NCBI RefSeq assembly: GCF_030814835.1
Contig: NZ_JAUSVS010000005.1
Span: forward strand, 62,001-126,000
Origin: Caulobacter ginsengisoli
GTDB lineage: Bacteria > Pseudomonadota > Alphaproteobacteria > Caulobacterales > Caulobacteraceae
DNA length: 64,000 bases
Reading direction: 5' to 3'
Numbering within the stretch: the stretch's first letter is position 1; every line of letters begins with the position of its first letter. Shown here piece by piece: positions 20,221-28,003 of this stretch. The notes under the pieces are model-generated. The model did no database searches. It was given only the letters and a program-made list of their open reading frames with translations, and was not told the origin of the DNA. The translations under genes and the position numbers were made by a program.

Positions 20221-22679
20221 GCCGCCATCCTCTCAACTGGATCTTCGTTCCGCGCCCGGGCCGTCCGCTTCAGCGCGGGCAGGGCCAGGGCGGCGATGAG
20301 GTAGAGCCCGGCCGCCCCGATCAGCAGCCAGGAGAAGCCCGCCTCGCGGGCGATGAGGTTGGCCAGGGGCGTGGCGACCACGCTGAAGGCTCCGTTCAGT
20401 CCCCAGGCCCAGGGCAGGGCCGGGCTGTCGCCGACCCGGCTCAGGCCCATGGGGAAGGGCAGGCCCAGGGCCAGCGAGGGCGGGGCCGCGACCAGCAGCA
20501 CCAGCAGGGCGCGGGTGGCGAAGGGCAGGTCCAGGCTGTCCATGAGCAGGGTCTGGCCGAACCGCCAGGCCGCGAAGCACCAGGCCGCGACCAGCACGGC
20601 CGCCAGGACCGTGGCCAGCTTGGGCCAGCGGGTCAGCATCCCGGCGATCATGCTGCCCAGGCCCGAGAAGATCAGCATGCCGGTCAGCACCAGGGCGAAG
20701 GCGCTGGTGCGGTCGTTGAGGAAGAAGCTGGCCTTCTCGATCAGGAAGATCTCGATGAACAGGAAGCCCAGGCCCAGGGCCGGAAAATAGACGACGGGCC
20801 AGACCCGGCCGGTCCCCTTTTCGGGGCGAACCTGGCGTGGGGCGAACAGCGGGACGGCCAGCACCAGCAGGGCGATCAGGATGGCCTGGGCCAGCACGGC
20901 CAGGTTCACCAGGGCGCCGATCTCGGCCTGGGGCAGAATCTCGATCCGGCGGATCAGGGTGTCGACATGGTCCAGCTTCAGCACCGCATGGAAGGCCGGG
21001 CGGTCCAGGGTGACGGGGCTGAGGTTGAAGGCGGAACCGCTGGGCACGGCCTCGCCGCGCAGCACGGCGGCCGCCTCGTCGGCGATGGCGTCGTCGGGGC
21101 CCTGGCTGACGATCTCGCCGCTATCGAAGCTGACCTGGGGCAGGTCGTTGTAGAGGCTGGAGCGCAGGGCCACGACATCGATGCCGGGATAGTAGCTCAT
21201 GTCGAAGCTGCGCTGGTCGCAGAAGGTCTTCAGCGCCGCCAGCCGCGCCGGATCCCAGGGCGACTTCGACAGCAGGATCCGCACGCTCCAGGCCGAGCGG
21301 TAGACCACCACATGGGCGGAAGGATCGGCGGCGCCGGACTGTTTCAGCCCCTCGCGCACCGTGGCCAGCATGCGCAGGGCGTAGACCGGGAAGTCGCGGA
21401 TCGAGATCGGGATGGAGACGATGCCGTCTTCCTTCAGGGCGCGAAGGTCGGCGGCGATGGTCTCGGCGGCGAAGGCGGTCTCGTTGGCGGGCCCCGCGTC
21501 CATGAAGTCGGGGGCGATGTCGATGATGTCGTAGCGGCCGGTGCGGGCGGCGGCGACCGGGCCGATGTTGAGGATCGACACCCGCTCGTCGGGAGCCAGG
21601 CGGCTGGCCCGGTCCAGGCCATCGATCATGGCCCGGCGGATCACCGGCTCGGGCTCGACCACATCGACATGGGCGGCCCCCAGGGCCAGGGCCTCGGCGG
21701 CGCGGTAGCCGCCCGAGGCGCCGATCAGCAGGCCCCGGGCATTGGGCTTCATCAGCCAGGGCGCGGCCGACATGGCGGCGGGGGCGTAGCGGGCGTCGAG
21801 GTCCCCGGGCCTGGCGATGGCCGAGATGCGGTTGCCGTCGCGATAGAGGCCGAAGGTCTTGGGCGGCCCGGCCAGGCCCATCAGGCCGGCGTTGTTGGAA
21901 ACATCGGTGTCGACCCGCTCGGTGAAGTCATCCAGCAGCTGGTAGTAGCCGCGCGGCGACCTGACCGTATCCAGCACCTGGGCGCCCGGGGTCTGGCTGG
22001 GGGCGTAGACGGCCTTGAACTGGTTGACCACAGGGGGGTTGCCGAAGGTCAGCCAGGACTCGCCGACCAGGATCGCCGCCAGGGCCAGGAGGATGCCCAG
22101 CCAGCGCTTCTCACCGCTCTGGAACACCGCCGCCAGGGCCAGGAGGGCGATCAGGATGGGGACGAGGTAGTAGGGATGGACCAGGAACATCAGGCCCAGC
22201 GCCAGGGCCGCCCCCGCCCCGGCCCCCAGCAGGTCGTAGCCATACACTCGCCCAATCTGACTGGCGTTCATCACGAAGGTCAGGGAGATGTAGAGGCCGG
22301 TCAGGAAATAGAAGGGCAGCAGCCAGGCGTAGTAGAGGGCGATGTTGCCCAGCTGCGGGAGCCAGGTGGCGGGGTTCTGCAGCTCCAGCGGATTGAACGG
22401 GTTCTGGGTGGTCAGGTAGTAGCCGCCCGCCGCCGCCAGGGTCATCAGGGCCGGCAGGATGGCTCTCAAGGTCGGGCCGATCCGGGCCAGCGGGTCGCGC
22501 AGCAGCGCCATGACCACGCCGCTCAGGGCGAACCCGACCATGACGATGGAGATGACCCAGTAGCCATACTCCGACCATTTCGCGACGGCGAAATAGCGGG
22601 TGAGGGCGCTCTCGAAGCCGACGGCCCCGGCCGAGACCAGGAAGAGGGGGATGAGGCTGTTGCGGGCTTCACGCTTCAT
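20217..22679 (-). CDS. Polytopic membrane protein with spermidine-synthase-like domain
   Basis: A protein of 820 residues. About 7 helices at the N-terminus (GAVGFESALTRYF..., VYGYDLLGAGAGAALALGLMFLV) lead into a soluble Rossmann region with LLIGASGGYRAAEALALGA and VDVVEPEP. This region resembles spermidine synthases but has Gly/Ser where the family has GGGDG. More helices follow (GLGFLFIEIFLIEK, LPFPMGLSRVG). Related fused proteins are annotated as spermidine-synthase-like transporters with no proven reaction. The ATG at 22679 overlaps the hydrolase stop; longer frames upstream overlap that gene and are rejected. Role unknown. Confidence 0.82.
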   Translation of the reverse strand: MKREARNSLIPLFLVSAGAVGFESALTRYFAVAKWSEYGYWVISIVMVGFALSGVVMALLRDPLARIGPTLRAILPALMTLAAAGGYYLTTQNPFNPLELQNPATWLPQLGNIALYYAWLLPFYFLTGLYISLTFVMNASQIGRVYGYDLLGAGAGAALALGLMFLVHPYYLVPILIALLALAAVFQSGEKRWLGILLALAAILVGESWLTFGNPPVVNQFKAVYAPSQTPGAQVLDTVRSPRGYYQLLDDFTERVDTDVSNNAGLMGLAGPPKTFGLYRDGNRISAIARPGDLDARYAPAAMSAAPWLMKPNARGLLIGASGGYRAAEALALGAAHVDVVEPEPVIRRAMIDGLDRASRLAPDERVSILNIGPVAAARTGRYDIIDIAPDFMDAGPANETAFAAETIAADLRALKEDGIVSIPISIRDFPVYALRMLATVREGLKQSGAADPSAHVVVYRSAWSVRILLSKSPWDPARLAALKTFCDQRSFDMSYYPGIDVVALRSSLYNDLPQVSFDSGEIVSQGPDDAIADEAAAVLRGEAVPSGSAFNLSPVTLDRPAFHAVLKLDHVDTLIRRIEILPQAEIGALVNLAVLAQAILIALLVLAVPLFAPRQVRPEKGTGRVWPVVYFPALGLGFLFIEIFLIEKASFFLNDRTSAFALVLTGMLIFSGLGSMIAGMLTRWPKLATVLAAVLVAAWCFAAWRFGQTLLMDSLDLPFATRALLVLLVAAPPSLALGLPFPMGLSRVGDSPALPWAWGLNGAFSVVATPLANLIAREAGFSWLLIGAAGLYLIAALALPALKRTARARNEDPVERMAA

Positions 22680-23611
22680 GGCCAGACCTTCCGGCCGATG
22701 AAGTCGGTCAGCACGGCGTTGAACCGCTGCGGCTCGTCGACGAAGAGGGCGTGGCCGGCGGTCTCGAACAGCACGCTCTCGGCGTCGGCGTGGCGGGCCA
22801 GCAGGTTGGCCGCCTGGCCCTGCCAGCGGGGACGGATCACGTAGAGGACCGGCTTTTTGGTCGAATAGACCGCGTCGCGCCAGTAGCTGCGCGGCTTGGC
22901 GTAGGCGAGCAGGGCGCGGGCCTGGGGTTCGGGCAGCTGCAGCGAGGCGCGGGTCAGGCGCTCGAGATAGTCGGGGCTCTGCTGGCGGTGGAACATGCCC
23001 TTCACGAAGGCCGCCCGGGCCTCTTCGCGCGGCGGCTTGGGCGCCTTGGGGCGCGGGCGGGGCGGGCCGGGGATGGGCGGCGGGTTCTCGCCGATGCTGT
23101 TGTCGACCAGAACCAGCCCGGCGATCCGCGCATCGCCGCACTGGGCGACATAGGAGAGGGCGTCCAGCACGCCCAGCGACCAGCCGACCAGCAGCACGGG
23201 CTGGCCGCCCTGGGTTTCGATCAGGTCCTCGAGGTCGCGGCCGCGGCGGTCGGGTTCATAGCCGGCGGCGGCGATCTGCGACTGCCCCTGGCCGCGGGGG
23301 TCGAAGGCGATGACGTGGTAGCGGGCTGACAGGGCGTCGATCTGCGGCTGCCAGATCCAGGCCGGCATGGTCCAGCCGGGGACGAAGACGATGGTGTTGG
23401 CGGTCGCCGGGCCGGCTTCCAGATAGTGCAGGCGGGTCCCGTCGCTGGCGGTGAAGAACCGGCTTTGGGCCGCATCGGCCGCGCTGGCCAGCAGACAGCC
23501 GAACACGAGAGCGGCGACAGCCAGCCCCGCGGTCACGCGCGCTCTCAACTCGGCCACGGCCCCCATGTCCCCATTTGATCGACTGCGTGGCCGACCGTCG
23601 ATATTTTTCAC
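22676..23611 (-). CDS. Exported alpha/beta hydrolase
   Basis: A protein of 311 residues. A long N-terminus with a hydrophobic segment (VTAGLAVAALVFGCLLASAADAA) suggests export or anchoring. The hydrolase fold follows: VFVPGWTMPAWIW (oxyanion region), nucleophile elbow GWSLG with Ser145, and catalytic His in TAGHALFVDEP. A Pro/Arg-rich insert (PPPIPGPPRPRPKAPKPPRE) sits in the lid area. It is the first gene of the trio ending at 19246. A later start at 23566 (MGAVAEL) is equally plausible. Substrate unknown; esters of lipids or cell-wall components are possible. Confidence 0.82.
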   Translation of the reverse strand: MKNIDGRPRSRSNGDMGAVAELRARVTAGLAVAALVFGCLLASAADAAQSRFFTASDGTRLHYLEAGPATANTIVFVPGWTMPAWIWQPQIDALSARYHVIAFDPRGQGQSQIAAAGYEPDRRGRDLEDLIETQGGQPVLLVGWSLGVLDALSYVAQCGDARIAGLVLVDNSIGENPPPIPGPPRPRPKAPKPPREEARAAFVKGMFHRQQSPDYLERLTRASLQLPEPQARALLAYAKPRSYWRDAVYSTKKPVLYVIRPRWQGQAANLLARHADAESVLFETAGHALFVDEPQRFNAVLTDFIGRKVWP

Positions 23612-23700
23612 CTCAGAGAGGGCTTAACCATGGCGCTTTTCGCGGGGTCGCGACTTTTGGGCGCGCCGGACGCCTCCGCACCATCCTCCTTTTCCCGAAA

Positions 23701-23794
23701 TCCCTGGCGAAGGCCAGGGCCCAAGCGTGAGTGGCGGATGTGGCGCGGCGCCTAGTCCTGCTCAGGCCGTATGGGCCCTGGCTTTCGCCAGGGA
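23701..23794. repeat. Foldback repeat R7 in a divergent promoter gap
   Basis: The arms at 23701-23723 and 23772-23794 (23 bases) pair with one mismatch (CCCTGGCGAAGGCCAGGGC core). The arms are also self-complementary. It occupies the 235-base gap between the divergent alpha/beta hydrolase and GH84 genes, where promoters must also lie. Confidence 0.8.
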
Positions 23795-23846
23795 CATCGG
23801 GTGTGGGGGGCTATGAGCGGCGATCTATCCAGGTTCTACTCGGCTC

Positions 23847-24914
23847 ATGACACCACCCCTCGGCATCATCGAAGGCTACTACGGCCGCCCCTGGTCCTGG
23901 GCCGACCGCGTCAAGGTAGTCGATACCCTCGCCCCCGCCGGCTACCGATTCTACCTTTACGCCCCCAAGGCCGACCCCTATCTGCGCCGCCGCTGGGCCG
24001 AGCCGCATCCGGACGCCGAGGCCGAAAGCATCGCCGCCTTCGCCCGCCATTGCGCCGGGGCAGGGGTCGCTTTCGGGGTGGGTTTGAGCCCCTACGAGAT
24101 CTACCGCGACTTCGACACGGCGGCCCAGCAGGCCCTGGCCGCCAAGCTGGCCCATCTCGACAGCCTCGGCGTCGTCGAGCTGGCCATCCTGTTCGACGAC
24201 ATGCGCGGCGACACCCCGGACCTCGCCGCCTCGCAGGTTCGCATCCTGCACTGGATCGCCGAGCGCACCGCCGCCCGCCGGCTGACCCTCTGCCCGACCT
24301 ATTACAGCGACGATCCGGTGCTCGACCGGTTCTTTGGCACCCGGCCCGAGCGCTATCTGGAAACCCTGGGCCAGACCCTCGACCCCGCCATCGCCATCTT
24401 CTGGACGGGCGAGGAGGTCTGTTCCCGTGAACTGGCCCCCGGCCATCTCGACCGCGTCGCGCAGCAGCTCAGCCGTCCGCCGCTGCTGTGGGACAACTGG
24501 CCGGTCAATGACGGGCCGCGCATGAGCCGCCACCTGCATCTGCGCGCCTTCACCGGCCGGCCCGCCGCCAACGCCGGCCGGATCAGCGGCCACGCCGTCA
24601 ACCCGGCCCTGCAGCCGACCCTGTCGCTGATCCCCGCCCTGACCCTGGCCGACGCCTACGCGCAAGGAGCGGCCTACGGCTACACCCACGCCTGGAGGAG
24701 GGCCGCCGAGGCCGTCGCCGGCCCGGCCCTGGCCGACCTGCTGCAACGCCACATCCTCGCCTTCCAGGACGGCGGCCTCGACACGCTCGACGCCGAGGCC
24801 CGGGCGAAGCTGCGTGCGCAGTATGCCGCCTTCGACCATCCGGCGGCGGCCGAGGTGGTCGCCTGGCTGGACGAGGGCTACCGCATCACGCGGGAGGAGA
24901 TGGAGGGGCAGTAG
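23847..24914 (+). CDS. Beta-N-acetylglucosaminidase, GH84 (hyaluronidase-like)
   Basis: A protein of 355 residues forming a single TIM-barrel. It begins with GIIEGYYGRPW (6-16), a GH84 hallmark, and carries the catalytic aspartate pair D117-D118 in AILFDDMRGD, which serves substrate-assisted catalysis. CPTYYSDDPVLDRFFG and LLWDNWPVNDGP also match. No signal peptide is visible, so it is likely cytoplasmic, acting on imported GlcNAc-containing saccharides or glycoconjugates. The ATG at 23847 lacks a strong ribosome-binding site but matches the family N-terminus. Convergent with the VOC gene. Confidence 0.88.
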   Translation: MTPPLGIIEGYYGRPWSWADRVKVVDTLAPAGYRFYLYAPKADPYLRRRWAEPHPDAEAESIAAFARHCAGAGVAFGVGLSPYEIYRDFDTAAQQALAAKLAHLDSLGVVELAILFDDMRGDTPDLAASQVRILHWIAERTAARRLTLCPTYYSDDPVLDRFFGTRPERYLETLGQTLDPAIAIFWTGEEVCSRELAPGHLDRVAQQLSRPPLLWDNWPVNDGPRMSRHLHLRAFTGRPAANAGRISGHAVNPALQPTLSLIPALTLADAYAQGAAYGYTHAWRRAAEAVAGPALADLLQRHILAFQDGGLDTLDAEARAKLRAQYAAFDHPAAAEVVAWLDEGYRITREEMEGQ

Positions 24915-24918
24915 CCAA

Positions 24919-25070
24919 CTCCTCACCCGTAGGGGAGGACGACCGCGCCAGAGCGCGGTCCGGTGGGGGTCTTCGGGCAAGAGCGCGGTATTGGCTTGTG
25001 ACGCTCGGGCGCTTTGCAATCCGCCCTGTCGAAGCCGGTCAGTCCCAGCCCCTGCCCGAACACCCCCACC
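24919..25070. repeat. Degenerate foldback repeat R4
   Basis: TCCTCACCCGTAGGGGAGG at 24919 copies the R2 arm core. Further in, GGTGGGGGTCTTCGGGCA (24962-24979) pairs with 25053-25070 with one mismatch, but the outer right arm is lost. The rest of the gap to 25144 is GC-rich and shows no gene. Confidence 0.65.
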
Positions 25071-25144
25071 TGGCCGGCCACGGGCGCGCTGCAGGCGCGC
25101 CTCGGGCGGGCCGTCCGCCCCCTCCGGAGGCGGAGTTGTGGCGC

Positions 25145-25618
25145 CTAGCCCTCCGCCGCCGCTTCCAAATCGGCCACGTCCAGCTTCACCATCTGCATCA
25201 TCGCCGCCATGACCCGCCGCCGGCGCGCGGGGTCGGGGTCCTGGTGCAGTTCCATTAAACGCCTGGGCACGATCTGCCAGGAGACGCCGTAGCGGTCCTT
25301 CAACCAGCCGCATTGCGATTCCTTGCCGCCGCCGGCCTGCAGGGCGTCCCAGTAGCGGTCGACCTGGCCCTGGCCGTCGCACTCGACGACGAAGCTCACC
25401 GCCTCGGTCTGGGGGAATTCCGGCCCGCCGTTCAGGCCCGAGACCTTGCGGCCGTCCAACTCGAACTCGACCAGCAGGACCGAACCGGCCTTGCCCGGGG
25501 CGTTTTCGTCATAGTGCAGGGTGGTGAGGATTTTCGAGTTGGGGAAGACTGAGCAGTAGAACTGCGCGGCCTCCAGCGCCTGGGTGTCGAACCACAGGCA
25601 GGTATGGATTTGCGGCAT
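25145..25618 (-). CDS. VOC-superfamily protein (PhnB-like)
   Basis: A protein of 157 residues with the PhnB/3-demethylubiquinone-methyltransferase-like pattern: CLWFDTQALEAAQFYCSVFPNS, VEFELDGRKVSGLNGGPEF, and the closing DRYGVSWQIVPRRL. Vicinal-oxygen-chelate folds bind a metal, but PhnB-type members have no firm reaction despite older methyltransferase names. The ATG at 25618 has AAGGAG 7 bases upstream, so the longer frame is rejected. The C-terminal MAAMMQMVKLDVADL helix also fits family members. Confidence 0.85.
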   Translation of the reverse strand: MPQIHTCLWFDTQALEAAQFYCSVFPNSKILTTLHYDENAPGKAGSVLLVEFELDGRKVSGLNGGPEFPQTEAVSFVVECDGQGQVDRYWDALQAGGGKESQCGWLKDRYGVSWQIVPRRLMELHQDPDPARRRRVMAAMMQMVKLDVADLEAAAEG

Positions 25619-25725
25619 GGTTGGCTCCTTATCTGCCCCTAGGGACGCATCGGCGTCCGGCAATCCGACACGGCGCTGCAACATCGCCTCTGGTTCGAAC
25701 GCGCACCGATCTTCATAGTGGCGGC

Positions 25726-26211
25726 ATGAAACGGCTTTTCGCTCTTTTCGCCGCCCTGTTGCTGTTCCCCGCCATGGCCGCCGCCGCGCCGGCCGGCGGT
25801 CCGCCGGAGGATACGGTCTTCGTGTTCATGAGCACCATGACCGGCGCCCTGCCGGCGCAGGGCTATGTCGAACTGCCCAAGACGGCCCCGGTCGATAGCC
25901 GCATCACCCTGTGGACGGCCACCGTGGCCCGCGCCGACGATTCGGTCGCCGGACACAAGGGCTTCCTGATGCTGTTCCAGATGACCTTCGACTGCCGCAC
26001 GCGGATGCACCGTTGGGAGGGCGGGATCGTCCTGGACGCCGCCGACGCCATTATTGGGCGGAAAGGCCCCGACGACTGGGAGACGATCGAACCCAAGAGC
26101 GTCAATGAGTTGGCCCTGAAGACCGCCTGCGGGGAAAGCGACCCGCCGGACGAGCTCTATGTGGGCGTCCCCGCCGTTCGCGCCGACGCCGCCAGCCGCA
26201 GCTTCGACTAG
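25726..26211 (+). CDS. Secreted hypothetical protein
   Basis: A protein of 161 residues with a clear signal peptide (MKRLFALFAALLLFPAMAAAAP). The mature part has short strands (ITLWTATVARADDS, LMLFQMTFDCRTRMHRWEG) and two cysteines (FDCRT, KTACGE) that could form a disulfide. The layout resembles small surface-adhesin E-like proteins with one disulfide, but I do not recognise it with confidence. The ATG at 25726 starts the signal peptide. It overlaps the convergent ligase gene end by 4 bases. Confidence 0.7.
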   Translation: MKRLFALFAALLLFPAMAAAAPAGGPPEDTVFVFMSTMTGALPAQGYVELPKTAPVDSRITLWTATVARADDSVAGHKGFLMLFQMTFDCRTRMHRWEGGIVLDAADAIIGRKGPDDWETIEPKSVNELALKTACGESDPPDELYVGVPAVRADAASRSFD

Positions 26212-27812
26212 ACCCCCGCCTCCGCCGCCGCCCTGGCCGCCGGATAGTCGGCCTTGCCGTTAGCCGCCCGCAGCGACACGTCCGTCGCCACGACCCGCTT
26301 GGGGGTCTTGTAGCCGGCCAGGCTGGCGCGGACATGGGCCTTCAGCCCCGGCTCGTCCAGGTCATGCCCTTCGGTCAACCGCACCACGCCGGTCACCGCC
26401 TGGCCCCACTTCTCGTCGGGCAGGCCGACCACCAGGGCGTCCTCGACCGAGGGGTGGGTCTTCAGGGCCTCCTCGACCTCTTCGGGGAAGACCTTTTCGC
26501 CGGCGGTGTTGATGCAGGCGCTGCCCCGGCCCAGCAGGGTCAGGCTGCCGTCGGTCTCGACCAGGCACCAGTCGCCGGGGATGGAGTAGCGCACCCCATC
26601 GATGACCCGGAAGGTGCGGTCGCTCTTGGCCTGGTCTTTGTAGTAGCCGATGGGGTTGGGCGGGCCGATGGCGACGATGCCGGCGACGCCCGAGCCGGGC
26701 AGGACCGGCTGGTCGTTCTCGTCGAAGACGCGGCAGCGCTCGCCCAGCATGAACTTGGCGGTCTGCACCTCCAGGCCCTTGGCCATCACCGAGGTCCCCA
26801 TGCCCAGGGCCTCGGACGAGGAGAAGCCGTCGCTCAGCATGGCGCCCGGCATATGCTCGAGCATGCCGCGCTTGACCTCGACGCTCCACATCACCCCCGA
26901 GGAGATGATGGCGACGATGGAGGAGACGTCCCAGCGGCCGGGATGGGCGTCCAGGGCCTGCAGGATCGGCTTGCCGAAGCTGTCGCCGACGATGACCAGG
27001 GTGGCGGGCCTGTGGGCGTCTATGGCGTCCAGCAGCTCCTCGGCGTCGAAGGCCGCGCCGGGCAGGGTGACTACGCAGCCGCCGGAGAACATCGCCCCCA
27101 TGCTGGTCAAGAGGCCCGTGCCGTGCATCAGCGGCGGGGCCGGCAGCAGCCGCCCGCCCGGCCCCATGGCGCGGATCGCCGCGTCCAGCTGGGCATGGTC
27201 TTCCGGCACGGGTCCGAGCTTGCGGGCCGCCTGCAGGGTGATCTCGCGCAGGTCCTGGTGGGCCCAGATCACCCCCTTGGGCATGCCGGTGGTGCCGCCG
27301 GTATAGATGAAGAACTCGTCCTCGCCCGACCGCTCGATGCCCAGCGGCCCGCCGTTACCCTCGCGGGCCAATGTGTCGAAGGCTTCGGCGAAGGGGGCGA
27401 CCGGCGCCCCGGGCTCGCCGACCTCGACCCAGGTCTTCACCCCCGGCAGGCGCGCGCGGATCGCCTCGACGGCGGGGCGGAACTCCGCTGAATAGACCAC
27501 CGTCTGGGCGTCGGCGTTGTCGAAGATGTACCAGACCTCCTCGGGCGTGTAGCGGTAGTTGACGTTGACATGGGTCAGCCGCGCCTTGAACGCCGCCGCG
27601 AGCGCAATCAGGTATTCCGGGGCGTTGCGCATATAGATGGCCAGCTTGTCGCCGGGCTTGGAGCCGCGCGCGATCAGGGCGCGGGCCAGGCTGTTGCTCA
27701 TCGCGTCGGACTCGCCCCAGCTGATGACGCGGTCGCCATGGATGAAGGCCGGGGCGTCCGGCGGCACGGCGGCGGCCACGGTGTCGAGTATGTCGCCGAA
27801 ATTCCAGTCCAT
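26208..27812 (-). CDS. Acyl-CoA synthetase / AMP-dependent ligase
   Basis: A protein of 534 residues of the ANL superfamily. The P-loop is YTGGTTGMPKG (170-180). The GWCLVE-like hinge appears as IPGDWCLVETDGSLTLLGRG, and the C-terminal lysine region is TPKRVVATDVSLRAANGKADY. It activates a carboxylic acid to its CoA thioester via acyl-AMP. The sequence looks like the long-chain or steroid/terpene-acid FadD branch; the exact acid is unknown. It is transcribed alone, divergent from the lipase gene. Confidence 0.9.
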   Translation of the reverse strand: MDWNFGDILDTVAAAVPPDAPAFIHGDRVISWGESDAMSNSLARALIARGSKPGDKLAIYMRNAPEYLIALAAAFKARLTHVNVNYRYTPEEVWYIFDNADAQTVVYSAEFRPAVEAIRARLPGVKTWVEVGEPGAPVAPFAEAFDTLAREGNGGPLGIERSGEDEFFIYTGGTTGMPKGVIWAHQDLREITLQAARKLGPVPEDHAQLDAAIRAMGPGGRLLPAPPLMHGTGLLTSMGAMFSGGCVVTLPGAAFDAEELLDAIDAHRPATLVIVGDSFGKPILQALDAHPGRWDVSSIVAIISSGVMWSVEVKRGMLEHMPGAMLSDGFSSSEALGMGTSVMAKGLEVQTAKFMLGERCRVFDENDQPVLPGSGVAGIVAIGPPNPIGYYKDQAKSDRTFRVIDGVRYSIPGDWCLVETDGSLTLLGRGSACINTAGEKVFPEEVEEALKTHPSVEDALVVGLPDEKWGQAVTGVVRLTEGHDLDEPGLKAHVRASLAGYKTPKRVVATDVSLRAANGKADYPAARAAAEAGV

Positions 27813-28003
27813 GCGCGGCTCCCGGGCGGACGCCGCTTGAGCGGCTTGTCGTTGCCGACAAGGTCCGACGGCGCACGAACACAGGCAAGGGGTCGCGGCC
27901 GCCCGGCATGCGGAAAATTGGAGGCTTCAATTCTATCGTTCCGCGAGATCAGGCGCCGATTCCAGCATATATGGAGAGCCGCCCAAATCCCGAGGAGGCG
28001 CCC
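27813..28003. promoter_or_regulatory. Divergent promoter gap with a small hairpin
   Basis: This 191-base gap lies between the ligase and lipase genes. A perfect hairpin, CTTGTCG-TTGC-CGACAAG, is at 27845-27862 in the ligase leader region. GAGGAG at 27992-27997 is the ribosome-binding site for the ATG at 28004. Confidence 0.45.

Noticed and set aside
22680..23141. Extension of the spermidine-synthase-like frame
   Set aside because: It overlaps the alpha/beta hydrolase in another frame; Arg/Pro-rich shadow sequence.
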